This document shows positions 28,346 to 41,865 of a DNA stretch of 64,000 nt, in pieces. Positions within the stretch are counted from its first letter, which is position 1, and the number at the start of each line of letters is the position of its first letter. The notes under the pieces were generated by a model. It did not search any database. It was not told the DNA's origin and saw only the letters and a program-made list of their open reading frames with translations. The DNA is taken from contig NC_056034.1 of the NCBI RefSeq assembly GCF_004379255.2, positions 38,112,887 through 38,176,886 on the forward strand, given 5' to 3'. Source of the stretch: Salvia splendens (lineage: Eukaryota; Streptophyta; Magnoliopsida; Lamiales; Lamiaceae). Made by a program: the position numbers and the translations under genes.

Positions 28346-28654
28346 ATGGATAGAGTGAGCAAAATGGTGGCGGAGAAGCCGGTGGTGATCTTCAGCAAAA
28401 GCTCGTGCTGCATCAGCCACACGATTAGGTCTCTCTTTTCTGACTTTGGGGTGAATCCGACGGTGTACGAGCTGGATGAGATCCCAGGGGGGAGAGAGGT
28501 GGAGCAGGCGCTGTCGCGGCTTGGCTGCAACCCTAGTGTGCCGGCAGTGTTCATAGGCGGTGAGTTTGTTGGTGGAGCAAATGAGATCATGAGCCTTCAT
28601 CTCAAGAGATCCTTGAAGCCCATGCTCAAGAGGGCTGGGGCCCTCTGGCTTTGA
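28346..28654 (+). CDS. CC-type (ROXY-class) glutaredoxin, GRXS6-like
   Basis: 102 codons, intronless, as usual for this plant-specific class. CC-type glutaredoxins act with TGA bZIP factors in nitrogen, redox and developmental signalling rather than as general reductases. Visible: the glutaredoxin fold start [13 protein letters not shown], active site C21-C22-I-S (family consensus CCMC or CCMS, so Met is replaced by Ile), the glutathione-binding TVYELDE and [18 protein letters not shown] stretches, and the C-terminal ALWL tail associated with TGA and TOPLESS interaction. Met7 is an alternative in-frame start, but Met1 gives the usual length. The gene is preceded by a TATA box and two conserved blocks. 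The paralogue 4.3 kb downstream is broken. Confidence 0.93.
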   Translation: MDRVSKMVAEKPVVIFSKSSCCISHTIRSLFSDFGVNPTVYELDEIPGGREVEQALSRLGCNPSVPAVFIGGEFVGGANEIMSLHLKRSLKPMLKRAGALWL

Positions 28655-31600
28655 ATTTTTTAGTAATTATTTATATATAAATAACAAATAATGCAATTTG
28701 TATTTGCATTTTTTTTGTAAGTAGTTAGAGAGCGAGGGAGGTTTTTTTTGGGCTCTTGAGTTTGCTAACTCTGGCATTATATGTACCGAGTTAATGTTTT
28801 TAGTAAAGCTAATGTTGTTTAAGTTTTAATATTGTTGCTTTTTCTTTAATTCGCTCAATTACATTTGAGTTTTACTAGAAATCCACTGATGAGAAGTTTG
28901 ACTATAAAGAGCGATTGTTACGCTTTTGGAAAAGTTGAATATATCATGTAAAATAATTAGTTCTGCAAAAAGTTGGTTTAAATGTATAGTAATTTATAGT
29001 TTTGACTTAATATTATAGAGTAAGTTAAAATAATGATGACTGTCCAGAAGAAAAAATGGTGATCTAAAGCAACTGGATAAAATTTTATATAATAAGGTAA
29101 ACTAGAATATATGCCCCTAATTGACTTTGCACTGTGATTTAATTATATTCTTATCTTAGATGAGATTATGATGTCATCACCATCAATTTTATAATAACAG
29201 GCGCGTGTGTATAATAATAAGAGAGAGTTTTACGTGGCATGAGAGATATGGAATACGCGAGTAATGGAATGTTTGGTCACACCACAAAATTAAGTTGGCA
29301 ACCTCAACTATGTTGACATGAACAATTTTGTTCGGAGAAAAATGATTGTGTGTTATTAATTTGGTAGTATTTGATCGTTTCTGTGTTTTGAAATCACCAT
29401 TTCGATCCAAGCATACCGTTATGCCTTCCATAATAGGAGTAGTATCAATTTTCACTACTATTATGTTTTTGAACTATTTATTGATTTTATAGTAAAAAAT
29501 TTATTATTGGGCGATATCCGTCACCAACGTTACAATGGTTTTATCATAAATTTGGTCCATGTTGGTCAAGATTATCACAATAATTCTACCAACTGACATT
29601 GTGATTTTTATAATAATATCTAACTTATTTTCTAATAATTAATGCTCATTTTCATATATGCTCGAGATATTTTATAGTATTTTTAATTTCCTAGTGTGGG
29701 ATTAAATTTTATGGCGGCTACACATCCCAAGTACAAGTAGTATTTGTAGATAAGCAAAGGACAAAAAGCATAGGCCATGCTTTCAAGTACCATTGAAAAG
29801 GCAGAAAAATAATCTGTTTTTTTTTATCTCAATGGAGAGAATCATATATTTCAGCAAATTCTCGAACAAGATATAATTTGGGTAGAGTAATTAAAGAAAA
29901 TCTAGAGTGAGATATATATATAAAGATCCATAAAAATGTTAAGTCTTTCTCAAGTACTCCACTTGCCATGCCATGCATACCATAAAAATTTGGAGTAGCA
30001 TAAAGTAGAGTGATATAGATGGATACATATAGTTACTTATCCACTTGCCATGCATACCATTATCTTTGTTGAAAATAAAAACCATCTTTTTTTCCAGGTT
30101 ATGCTATTTGTGTGCGACGAGGCATCTTAAAATGCTCCTTAATTACATTTCCTGTCATTTTCTATGAGTTGGAAGGCAGTTTCAGTTTATTTTTATTTTA
30201 TTGTTGGAAATTACTCTGAAGATTATCATATTGCAATTACAACCTTATTAGTTTTTATTATTACATTATTTCTCAGGAAAACAACGTTTGTTTGGTGTCG
30301 CTCGTACTAACTTCGATTAAAAAAACACTCCTTGTAATTATAATCCCATCAAGAATTAATTTGTTTATCTTGTGCCCAAGTCTAATTTTAATTAACGTAT
30401 ATTTCACGAATTTCGCTTTAGTTTAATTCTTATATTACAGATATAATTTTTATTTATACCTCTAGTTTTCAATAGTCAAGTTCAAGTGTTTTTTAGCAAA
30501 ATACTTTTTATTAAATTTACAGTTTATTAATATTGCTATTATTTAGATAATTGAAAAGTTTATGAAATCCATGAAATAAGGATTTAATGAAACAAAAATA
30601 AAAATACAAGGATATTGAAATAAAAACTAAAAGTACAAGGGTTTATTAAAATAAAAAATTGTATGAGAACCTAATGAAACCAATAAAATCAAAATTTAGG
30701 GATCACTAGATGTGTTTTGCCAAATAAAAACGGTGGTAATGAGAGTACATGTATGGGATGCTCAAAACCACACTTGTCTCTAAACCTACACAAGTTTGAC
30801 ATTCACTAATCTACACACACTTATATTATGTATACATATATAAGTTGTACATATAAATGGCTTCTGCTTCACACAGATGTGTTATGTAAGATGTCTCTTG
30901 TTCTTTGGGGCATTTTAGGGCCACTTACATATGGACACTTGCTCTTGCGGCTTTAAGTTATACTACTCTAGAATCGAGCATTTGACGATTCCTCTGTGTT
31001 TTGTTGTCTCTTACTACTTCATTACTATAGTTAAGGTCTTGATATAGAGAATCTCGTGTGACAATTACTTGGCGTACATACAAGCTTGGACGGCTGTCAA
31101 GCATACACACACATTCTAAGCGTCGGCTTTTCTTTCATCTTCTTTTTAATAGATTCGAATGTGTGACGAAAAGCTGCTGCGAAAGTTGAATGCTGCTTTT
31201 TTATACCTTCACACAAAAAATGCCTCTATATTTTTGTGCCCACATGAATGATAAAAATATGTCATTTTTGTGCTTTTATACTATTTTTAATTTTGTTAGG
31301 ATTAGGTGTTTATAGTTGTTAACAGATTATAAACCTAATTTCTCAATAATGCTGGAGAATTTTCATGTTATATAGTCTTATGTTAAAAATGCTAACCCTA
31401 ATGTGGCTGTGGGAATATATAAGAATTTACCCACACCCAACTAGTAATTAAGAGATTATAATTTATGTAGTTTTACCGTACTATATATGTTAGTTAAGCG
31501 ATCAAAAACTAATTAATGATCGAGAGAAGTTTTCAAGTTCTTATTACATGAGAATATCAATTGCAAATTGTAATGGAACACATGCACTATTTAAGGCGAT

Positions 31601-32860
31601 CTTGTATATAGTATAATTATAGCTCAACATTCTATCTGTTCGGTTTAATAACACGCTAAAAATAACACTAATCATGATACTGAATCATAAATTCGATGTG
31701 ATTTTTGAACATTCATTAAACGTATTTATTAAATTTTTATTATTCATACCAAATACCACATCACAAACTTCGATTGCCGGATAGAATTAAAAGGTTTAAA
31801 AATCGTGTTATATGGAGTAGTTTACAATTATTACGTGAATATAAATGATTATGAAATACAATATATATCCAATAGAATGAAGGACCCATGTATAGTGGAA
31901 GTAATTTTCTTATACGTGTATATTAGGTTTTGTATACTACTTCATTTAATAGGTTACTATCAGCAATATATTCATATTTAATGCAATTCTAAATACATGA
32001 GATGACATGTAGAAAGGTAATTGGGATCTTAATAAATTGAACAACATTAGTAGAGTGTGGTTTTATTTCCACAAGAAGAATTATATTCTATTCATTCCTT
32101 GTGTGTGTGTGGGTGGAATATATGTTTTGGAGCAAGGAGAAAAAAAAAGTAAGAGGTCCCAATTGGATAAATCCAACTTTTATTTCTTTGTCCGACTCAC
32201 TAGATGCATCCACTAAACACACATCACACAATTCAATTGGACCACCCAATATATATACTGTCTGAATATTTTGTATAATTAAAATTCATTAATTTTAAGA
32301 ATATGATTAGATTAAAAAAATCACAAAGACAACTATACCTAAATAAGATAAAGAAATAACACGATTTGTCAAATAAATTGCACTTCTATTTCGAGATTGC
32401 AAAAGTTAAATCATGAACGTTTAGAATAAAGTAGATTTGATGGATAATAATATCAGATAACATCGACTAATCAAGAATGCGAAATATTCTTACATCATCC
32501 AATGTGATAGAAATTTGCCACTTTAAATATTTTATGGGAATATCTTTTTAGTAAATTGTGGCTATCATAAGACATATCCTAATCCTTAAAAATTAAGTAA
32601 CATTTAAATCATGCATGGTGGTATAAGCCACCCGTACAGAGGACACGTTCTTTCGTATGCAAATATTCGTCGTCGTTTGCTACTTTATTTTATTTATGAA
32701 GTAGGACACATCAATCACTCTCATTTTTGGACCCTCACAAAAAAAGATATCATCAAATATCCCATATAAAAAATATTTAATTCTCATCCCCTCCAATCCA
32801 ATGTTCTCCAACAAAAGAGAGAGAAAGCAAATATTCCAATTCTACCCCAAATCTTTCCTT
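28655..32860. other. Spacer between the glutaredoxin paralogues
   Basis: 4.2 kb of AT-rich DNA with scattered short frames and no recognisable gene. Near its right end are the counterparts of the conserved upstream blocks (32155-32179 and 32622-32685). Confidence 0.6.
32155..32179 (+). promoter_or_regulatory. Copy of conserved block 1 upstream of the glutaredoxin pseudogene
   Basis: Matches 27853-27877 at all but one position (AATTGG for AAATGG). It sits about 330 bp farther from its gene than the first copy does. Confidence 0.5.
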
Positions 32861-32864
32861 CCCC

Positions 32865-32872
32865 TATATATA
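32865..32872 (+). promoter_or_regulatory. TATA box of the glutaredoxin pseudogene
   Basis: TATATATA lies 112 bp before the ATG at 32977, equivalent in position to 28231-28238. Confidence 0.5.
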
Positions 32873-32976
32873 TGATCCCATGCTCCACATATTCATCACA
32901 TCAAAACAAAATTTCCTATACATACAAATCACAACACATTTTTGGAAGGTAACATTGAATCATTTGATTTGCATCA

Positions 32977-33249
32977 ATGGAGAGAGGGAACAAAATGGTG
33001 TCGGAGAAGCCCATTGTGATATTTAGCAAGACGGAGTGTTGCATGAGCCACACCATCAAGTCCCTCTTCTATGATTTTGGTGTGGGGCCAAGAGATCGAG
33101 CAAGCACTGCTGCGGCTGGGGGGCAACCAGGCCGTGCCAGCGGTGTTCATAGGTGGTGAATTTGTTGGCGGTGCCAATGAGATCATGAGTCTCCACCGCA
33201 AGAGGTCCTTGAAGCCCATGCTCAAAAGGGCAGGTGCATTGTGGGTTTA
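32977..33249 (+). pseudogene. CC-type glutaredoxin paralogue disrupted by a deletion
   Basis: Begins [20 protein letters not shown] with active site C21-C22-M-S, closely matching the intact neighbour. After GVGP (about 33090) about 35 nt are absent relative to the neighbour, removing the TVYELDEIP segment and shifting the frame to a stop near 33159. Downstream, the other frame continues to the normal end, through [20 protein letters not shown] and ALWV, with a stop at 33247-33249. All other parts are well preserved, so the break is recent, or could be an assembly error. Confidence 0.85.
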
Positions 33250-33350
33250 ATAATTAATTAATTGATACCATGGTGTTAAATGTAGTACTAGTTTTTATGG
33301 ATACTTAAGTATAGTCGTATATGAGTCGAATAGGATATATATATATATAT

Positions 33351-33707
33351 AGGGTTGCGTTAAAGATAGAACCATTCTTAAGTGTAGAACCTAGAACTCT
33401 ACATATTTTATTCATTGGATGAGGAAAAAATGACGGTCAAGATTAAAAATCATACATATTAGACTATGTTTTCACGACATTCCGGACTCAACATGTGAAA
33501 AAACTCACATGTTGATGGAAGAATGAATGAAACGAAGAAGAGTCCATGCATGCTTTATTTTTTCACTTCTCTGCATTCACCCATTAATAATAGTTTTGGT
33601 TGTAATGGGAAGTTGCTGTGCAAATCAACACCATTGGATTAAAAGATCTAACGACCTCCGTTTGGCATTTGTTCTACGTTTAAGAATGGTTCTATCTTGA
33701 TCACAAT

Positions 33708-33710
<3 letters not shown>
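33351..33710. mobile_element. (TA)n-flanked MITE 1 of the MULE cluster
   Basis: 360 bp with about 40-bp inverted termini, both containing AAGATAGAACCATTCTTAA and starting AGGGTTGCG or AGGATTGTG. It is bordered by TA repeats at 33335-33350 and 33711 onward. No coding sequence. Its ends resemble those of the next three elements. Confidence 0.8.

Positions 33711-33788
<78 letters not shown>
33711..33788. repeat. (TA)n(GA)n microsatellite
   Basis: About 50 bp of TA followed by about 28 bp of GA, forming the joint between MITE 1 and the 3.9-kb element. Confidence 0.95.
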
Positions 33789-33790
<2 letters not shown>

Positions 33791-36700
33791 GTGATCAATG
33801 TCGAACCAATCTTAAAGACCGAATTAGAGAACAAATTAGGACCATCCATCTTCTTAATCTTATGGTTAGGATTAATTTACCATTATTTTATCCCTAAAAA
33901 ACTTGTTGATGGGTATTTTGGGAACTCAATTTATTAACAAACATAAAATACTAAAATACGTGTTTCCTCAATTTTTCTCTCAATTCTTCAATCGCCGATC
34001 TCTTATTCAATCTTCATGATCTCCTCGCAATTTCCTTCATCTTCATCGATCTCCTTCTCGCAATCACCTTCAATCTTCATCGATCTTCATCACCGGACAA
34101 TTGTGTTGCCTCAATTCACGATCGCCGGATAATGGCCTCAATCGCGATCTGCTTCAATCGCGATTTGTCTCAGTTTTCACGATCTTCTAAATCTCATCCA
34201 TGGAGAATTCCACACGTGAAATTCATCAGCTTCTTGATGTAGTAGGAACGACACCGACAAATTATGCGGTGGATGCGGAGCTTCGATCTCGATCCGCCGC
34301 CGGAGGATTTGCCTCCGCCGGTGAAGTAGTACTACACCGGCGGCATCAACGGTGGGATTTGGTGAATTCCTTTAGAATTTTGCTATCTCTCTCTCTGAAA
34401 TGCTAGGGCTTTTGTTTGAAATCCTGATTTAGTTTTTTCAATTCTAAATTCTAGCCAAATTGGATGTTATTTTGATACTGATAAGTTTTTAGCCTGAATT
34501 CTAGCCAATTCTAGCCAATTCTAGCCAATTTCGAATTTTGAATCCTAGCCAATTATGGCCAATTCTGAATCTGATATATGTTTTTAACATTGATGAACAA
34601 TCTCTTGTTGAACCTTGTTGGTGGTTATTTTTTCGATTTTTTTATGTTTGTTGTATAAACAAATCTATAATGAAGTAACAGTTTGGCTGAATGAAGTAAT
34701 CCGCAGGTTGAATGAAGTAACGTGAACTTAACTGTGTTGTATGCATAAGTTTGTGTATAGCATTAGTTAATATGAACCAAATATCTAGTTGGATGGATTA
34801 ATAACATGTTCAATGAACAAATGTCGGTTAATATGAAATGATAATATAAAGTGTATTGTATGCATAAGTACGTGATCGGTTGTACTTATGATTAACTAAA
34901 TTACCTTTTTAAATGAAGTAATAACATGGATGAATGAACTTAAATTCTGGTTGAAAGATTATTTTTGTTGTTATTGTTGTGGTGGATGAGGCTAGTAGGA
35001 ATGATTTGCAAGCACATTTTTAGAATGTCGCTCAGCTTATTGAGGGCAATATTGATCAAATACGTACATTTAAATATATCATTGTTGAATGGAAAAAGAA
35101 GTACTTTGCGAGGGGGCTGTGTTGTCTGTAAGTGACGAGAGAAAGACGATTTAGAATTTCTATGGCTTGAAAGATGATTTAGAATTTCTATGGTTCGCAA
35201 GTCCTAGTGAAATAAAAGTCCATCCTCCTGATGTCGTCAGCACCAAGGTTTGCAGTAGTCGAAAATTTTACGCCTTTAGAAAGAAATAAAGGATATATCC
35301 AAGCAAAGCCGTAAATGTGCCAAACGGCGAGGTTGGTCGGCGTGATTCAAGAATTGTGAGAAGAAGAAGTGCTTATTTCCTTATAGTAAATTATTTCATT
35401 CCAATAGTTATTTACTTCATTCTTATTGTTTATTACTTCATTACACTTTGAATTTAAATTTATTTAAATATTTGGCAAACTTTAAATCAAATAGACTGCG
35501 TGAACTTTGAATTGTTTCATTAATGAAATTTTTATTCTTTATTATAGCGTATTCATAAGTCAAGACTGAACCTACCTATTATTCATCCCAGTAGGTTCAT
35601 TACTTCATTGCAGTAGTTTATTACTTCATTATAGTAGTTTATTATTGTGCGTGAACTAAAATCGTTTTAATTTTCTCTAAAATAGTCAACTATTCATACA
35701 GTAGGTGAAAGTTGTAAACCACGCCATCCTCACTATATAAATCCCATAACCAATACAAACTCTCCATCATAAAAAAGGAAAAAACACAAACTTGTCCAAT
35801 ACAAGAAATCATCCAAAATTGACACACAAGCACATCTCAATGGGCTGAGCCGTGATTCTGGGCACCACCCATTTGTTAGGAGTGGGGACGGACTGCACAA
35901 ATGTTTTCATCAGCATATCACTGTGCCTCAACTACATCTCCCGAAACTCTTCATCTCGCTCCACAAATTTGATTTCTCACCCAGCTGTGAGTTGGAAGAC
36001 CCTAGCGTTTTCTTCACCTATATACAAGAAAAACATAACAATAATTCAACATTTGAAACATAGTTTATATTACATCATTAAAATAGTTTAGAACTTCATG
36101 ATTTAGGTTCTTTAGTTCATTAAAAGTATAATTCACAGCTAAATATACGTACAAAACATGTCAGTTTATATTACTTCATTCCATGAGGTTATTACTTCAT
36201 CGAATAGCTGAATTGGTTCATTCAACTGTTATTTCTTCACAAAATATGCATACAACACAATTACTTCATCCTATGAACACTACTTCATCAAATAGGTTTG
36301 TTAGTTCATTCAATGCTATTTCATAGCTAAATATGCATACAACACAGTTAATAAAATTTATACGAACATTTGACGAACTTTCCTTGCGATTTGATTTCCA
36401 CAAAGCAATGTCTCCAAATTATGAAGTAATAAATCAAATTAAGAAGATGCAGATTAGTTTTTGCTACATAATTCGAATGAGTCCAGAAATGAACTAGAAG
36501 CACACATTAACAACATACAATCGAAAAAACAAAAATCAAGCACCAAACTAATAGCCTCATCAAATGAAGTTGCCTCGTGAAATGAAGTAATATCCTCATG
36601 AAATAAACTAAATCGATTTACGCAGCCACATTTTTTTATACATTTTCTCTCAAATATCAAAAGTACTGTGAAGTAATCGATTTATATTACTTCATTACGT

Positions 36701-37716
36701 GAGGTTATACCTTCATCAAATAGGTTATTTAGTTCATTCATGTTTAATTATTCACAAAATATACGTATAATACAGTTAAGTTGTTCATACAATACAGTTA
36801 ATAAAATTCATAAAACACAGTTAACTTCATTCCATGAATTTACTACTTCATAACAACTATAGTATCACTTCATTTTTACCTTCTAGTGGAGTGATTTGAC
36901 TTGCAATATTTGCTTCCGACCGACCAACTGAGGAACTTTCCTCGGGATTTGCTTTCTCGACCAGCTGTGATTTGGCCACCTGCCTATGAGTATATTTGAA
37001 GCTTATGTTGACCTTCCTCCGCTCTGCTTGATAAACTCATAAGACAAAAATCATAAACCAATTTACAAATAGATGAAGTAAATTAAAATTTCGAACTATG
37101 CAAAGCTTCAAAACAGTGTATACCTGATGCAGACGAGTTGAGTGTTTGAGTCATTTTTGAATCGTCATCGGATTTGAACTCGTCGGCTGTAGATATCGAA
37201 CTCGGTGGCTGTAGATGTTGAACTCGGCGAATCGAGATGCTGAATCATTGGTGAAATCGATTTCAACTGATGAAATCGATTGGAGTGAGATGAATCGGCT
37301 GGAGATTTGGAGATTACTGAGATGAAGATGTTGAATCGATTTCAACTGTCATGAAGATGTTGAATCGATTACTGAGATGAAGATGCAGAATCGATTTCAG
37401 TTGATGATGAATCGATTGGAGTGAGATGAATCGGCTGACCTGAGATGAATCGATTTGGAGATTTGGAGAAGAAGAAGTAGCGCAGGAGCATAGGAGAGAA
37501 TGTGAAATGAGTAAAATTTTAGGATGAGTTTAACCCTAAAATTTTTACCTCCAATGTGAAATGACATAAATACCCCCGCATTGAAGTAAATTATGTATGT
37601 AATGAACTACGAAAAATAACCCTTAATTATCTAATCTAATATATCAAATTTTAGATCTAAGGGCCCAAATTTGGTCTCTAATTCGGTCTTTAAGATTGGA
37701 TTTGTGAATAATGGGA

Positions 37717-37720
<4 letters not shown>
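33789..37720. mobile_element. 3.9-kb deletion-derivative Mutator-like element
   Basis: Both ends contain CCAATCTTAAAGACCGAATT and AGAGANCAAATT in inverted orientation and are bordered by TA repeats. Short coding-like remnants are present: a first exon at the left (34200, MENSTREIHQLL), a transposase C-terminus at 34975-35385, and small minus-strand exon-like pieces near the right (37154, MTQTLNSSAS; about 36875-37020). The interior is rich in dispersed TGAAGTAAT/ATTACTTCA words, the first orientation mainly at 34670-34960 and the other mainly at 35390-36890. It looks like a relative of the 11-kb element that has lost most of its genes. Confidence 0.75.
34975..35385 (+). pseudogene. Degenerate FAR1/MULE transposase C-terminus
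   Basis: Translation with frameshifts and stops gives QLIEGNIDQI, VHPPDVVSTK and a broken zinc knuckle (RKCAK...FKNCEK). These match QSIEGNIDQI, VHPPEVVSTK and KCGNC...SRNCKK of the transposase in the neighbouring 11-kb element, in the same order. It is on the plus strand, opposite to that gene. Confidence 0.7.

Positions 37721-37752
<32 letters not shown>
37721..37752. repeat. (TA)n microsatellite between two MULEs
   Basis: 32 bp of TA repeats joining the 3.9-kb and 11-kb elements. Confidence 0.95.
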
Positions 37753-37757
<5 letters not shown>

Positions 37758-38504
37758 CATGATCTATGGCAAACACCCCTTAACCAAATAACTAGAGAAC
37801 AAATAATAGCCACAAGATCAAAAAAATCAATGGCTAATAGTAATTTTTGAATTTGATGATATATTAGCTCCCTCAATCACAAATTTACTCCATAATAACA
37901 AGTCAGGGGTATTATTGTCATTACACCATCGAATTAAATCCAAAATTGTGTTAATCATTCAGAAATTCGCGCTGATTCAATTCGTCTCTCTCGTTCTCCT
38001 CTGTTCAATCCGTCGAAAATCGCCGACTCAACCGCATTCAAGCCGTCGCCGTCGCCGTCGCCGATTAAACCGCATTCAACTCGTCAGCATCATCTACTTT
38101 GTCAAACAAATGGATACAAATCAAAAGGATTTTTCGAAAAGTAAGTTTCCTACTGATTAACAATCATTTCTAGGTTTTATTTTAGATCTGATTTAGATTT
38201 GTATTCTTTGTAGCTTTCGAACGAACAAAGAAAAAAATAACAGGAAGTTCCGTTTCACTTCACTCAGGCTCGAACCGTGAGTCATTCCTACTATTTATTA
38301 ATTTTAATATACAATATCTTCGTTTGTTGTGAATATGAAAACCGTAGTTTCTGTGTTTAGATTTATAGTTGTTTCACTGATGTTAAGTGATTATGAAAAC
38401 CGTAGTTTCTGTAGTAAGATTTATAGTTGTTTCACTGATGTTTAGTGATTATGAAAACCATATGGCCTTTGTATTACGTTTACATGGTTAGATTTATAGT
38501 TGTT

Positions 38505-38925
38505 CTGCAAAAAAGAGTGAAGTGTTTTCTGAACAAGAGTGAAGTGTTTTCTGAACAAGAGTGATGTGTTTTGTGAACAAGAGTGAACTGAAATCAGAAT
38601 AATAGTGATGTGTTTTTGTGAACAAGAGTGAAGTGTTTTCTGAACAAGAGTGAAGTGTTTTCTGAACAAGAGTGATGTGTTTTTGTGAACAAGAATGATG
38701 TGTTTTTGTGAACAAGAGTGATGTGTTTTCTGAACAATAGTGAAGTTTTTCCTGAACAAGAGTGTAGTCTTTTCTGAACAAGAGTGATGCCTTTTGTAAA
38801 CAAGAATGATGCGTTTTCTGAAAAAGAGTGAAGTGTTTTGTGAACAAGAGTGAAGTGTTTTATGAACAAAAGTGAAGTGAAATCAGAATAAGAGTGATGT
38901 GTTTTGTGAACAAGTGTGATGTGTT
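38505..38925 (+). repeat. 22-bp minisatellite array, ULP intron 2
   Basis: Units of 22 bp built on AAGAGTGAWGT, followed by either GTTTTNTGAAC or AAAATCAGAAT. They occupy the last 460 bp of intron 2, in sense orientation to the ULP gene. Confidence 0.9.
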
Positions 38926-40009
38926 GATTTTTTGCTATATTGATTTTTTTCCTCATATCCATGAAGTTGCTGCAGCCGAAAAAAGGTCTAAGATGCGTGA
39001 AGATAGACTGCTACAAAGTGCTGCACGTACAACTGAAATAAGCACAATAAATCAACAGGATGTTCTTCGAACAACAACTTCTGCCGAAATAAGGTCAAAA
39101 AAGAAAAATGGTATGCAGAAACCAGAGAGTGAGTTATGTAATAATTTATGTATTAGGCATAGTTATTAATGTATAATTTTGAGCTATATTAAGTGTGTAT
39201 TCATGAATTTGATCAAAAATCTTGTATGTATTCAGCCTCAAAGCGTGGGAGGTCACAATGCATCGACAAACCAGAAATGCCTGCCAGAAAGAAACAGGCT
39301 AAAGCAAAGAGTGACAAATCTATTACTTGTAAAATCAGAAGACCTAAATTGGTCATTAAGATAGGGGTGAAAGTTCTGGTTGATGCCATTGAGAAAATGA
39401 ACTCCAAACAAAAAGCTGCTCTGGAAGAGATGGGTTTCAGACAGCTTGTGCATTTGAAGATACGATGTATTCCTGCTGACATGGCATTTTCACTACTTGA
39501 AAATTTTAATCATGACAACTGCTCCAGAATAAAACTTGTTGATGATCAACCATTACACATCACTGAGGAGGATGTGTATGCTACGCTGGGACTGCCAAGA
39601 GGAGAGTTGATGATTAAAAGAGAAAAGAAGCATGAAATGAATGATGTGATGAAGACCATTGTCAATGCTAAGAAGAACAAAGCAATAACCCCAGCTGATT
39701 TGCAAGAGCAGCTTGATAGTGATCTAGAAGGTGGTGAGTGGTTTAAGAAAATATTTCTTATTCTGTTGGACAATGTTCTGATCTCACCAACTGCCAACGG
39801 AAAATTTCTTGGCCGTATCTTGGACGATATTGACAACATTTCAAATGTGAGGCAGTACAATTGGTGCAGCTACGTGTTGGATACGCTAATCACAGCACAT
39901 GATAGCTGGAAACTCAAGAACAAATCCACCCCATTCACTGGACCAATCACTTTCCTCTTGGTGAGTTTTCTATTTTAACCACTCCTTTATAGTGAAGTAA
40001 AAACATGCT

Positions 40010-40571
40010 TAGAGTGAAGTAAAATCATATTTAGAGTGATGTTTTTCACGGTTAAGTAGTAAATGCATGGTTAGAGTGATGTGTTTTTTATACATGCGTG
40101 AAATCAGAATAAGAGTGATGTGTTTTGCGAGTGAAGTAAAATGTGAATAAGAGTGAAGTGTTTTGTGAACAAGAGTGAAGTAAAATCAGAACAAGAGTGA
40201 AGTGTTTTGTGAACAAGAGTGATGTGTTTTGTGAACAAGAGTGAAGTAAAATGAGAATAAGAGTGAAGTGTTTTGTGAACAAGAGTGAAGTAAAATGAGA
40301 ATAAGAGTGAAGTGTTTTGTAAACAAGAGTGAAGTAAAATCAGAATAAGAATGATGTGTTTTGCGAGTGAAGTAAAATGTGAATAAGAGTGAAGTGTTTT
40401 GTGAACAAGAGTGAAGTAAAATCAGAACAAGAGTGATGTGTTTTGTGAACAAGAGTGAAGTAAAATGAGAATAAGAGTGAAGTGTTTTGTGAACAAGAGT
40501 GAAGTAAAATAAGAATAAGAGTGAAGTGTTTTGTAAACAAGAGTGAAGTAAAATCAGAATAAGAGTGAAGT
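40010..40571 (+). repeat. 22-bp minisatellite array, ULP intron 4
   Basis: The same 22-bp family as at 38505-38925. It fills almost all of intron 4 (39961-40608), in sense orientation. Confidence 0.9.
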
Positions 40572-41523
40572 CCTTGTAATGCATTTTATGATTGATCTGT
40601 TTTTGCAGGCATGCTATGTAGATAGGGTTGTCTACAGAACAAGACTGGTGGTTAGAAGATTCCCAACTGTCCGTAACTGGACAGAATTCATTCTTAAGGA
40701 GAGAGGATAGATGGAATTTGATAATGGAGGCACCATTGGAAGAGGAATCATAGAAGGTATCATTGATCATGTCTCCATTGAATCTTTATATGCCAACAAG
40801 GATTCAATAACTGTCACGACCTCTGTCCCTTCAACTGATGAAGCAACTTTACCTGATGAAGCCCCCCCTTCAACTGATGAAATTAAAAGTTCAATTAGGG
40901 AGGCTGCAGATGCAATTAGTAAAATGATGAGGTATATAAAGGTTGCTCCAGCAAATACCAATGACATCAATTGCTTCAAAGTTGCAGCTATAAATGCACT
41001 AAAGATGGTTGGTGTGGAGGTTGATCAAGGGGACCAAGCTGTTTCTAAGCCAATTGAAAACATGACACAAGCTATGGAAGAGGATCAAGAAGATGATCCA
41101 GAATGGATTCAGCTTATGGAAAAACTGATGGAAATCCATGATGAAAAATGCAAATTAGTGAATGAAGGCACAACAATTTTGCCTGATATTAACTTGGGAA
41201 AGAAACCAGTAAGTTCAAGATTTGGAACAGAAACCATGGATATTTTAAACAATTTGATTGTGGTCTGTTGTACTTTAACACTTGACATTTGATTCAGAGT
41301 GAACTAAAAACAATTTGTATTATGTTCTGTACTAATGCATAATATTTATTTACTTTTTTGACTTTTTATTCTTATGTTATATCGCATTTCACTATTTGCA
41401 GGAGACAAATGAATTTTATGAAGATGTAGCTAAAGCAACATCACAAAACACACAGATGAAGGTATAAAAAAGTGCTTCGAGTGATGTGTTCCATTGTTAA
41501 GTGAGGTTTCTGTGTTGTATGTG

Positions 41524-41865
41524 TATAGTGATGTGTTTGTTAACAAGAGTGAAGTGAATTCAGAATAAGAGTGATGTGTTTTGTGAACAAGAGTGAAGTG
41601 TTTTCTGAAAAGAGTGATGTGTTTTGTGAACAAGAGTGAAGTGAAATAAGAATAATATTGATTTGTTTTGTGAACAAGAGTAAAGTAAAATCGAAGTAAG
41701 AATGATGTGTGTTATGAACAAGAGTGAAGTGATTTCTGAACAAGAGTGATGTGTTTTGTGAACAAGAGTGAAGTGTTTTGTGAACAAGAGTGAAGTGAAA
41801 TCTCAATAAGAGTGATGTGTTTTGTAAACAAGTGTGAAGTAAAAATCGTGTTGATAGTGATGTGT
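41524..41865 (+). repeat. 22-bp minisatellite array, ULP intron 6
   Basis: Sense-oriented units filling intron 6 (41462-41889), with more sequence variation than the other arrays. Confidence 0.88.
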
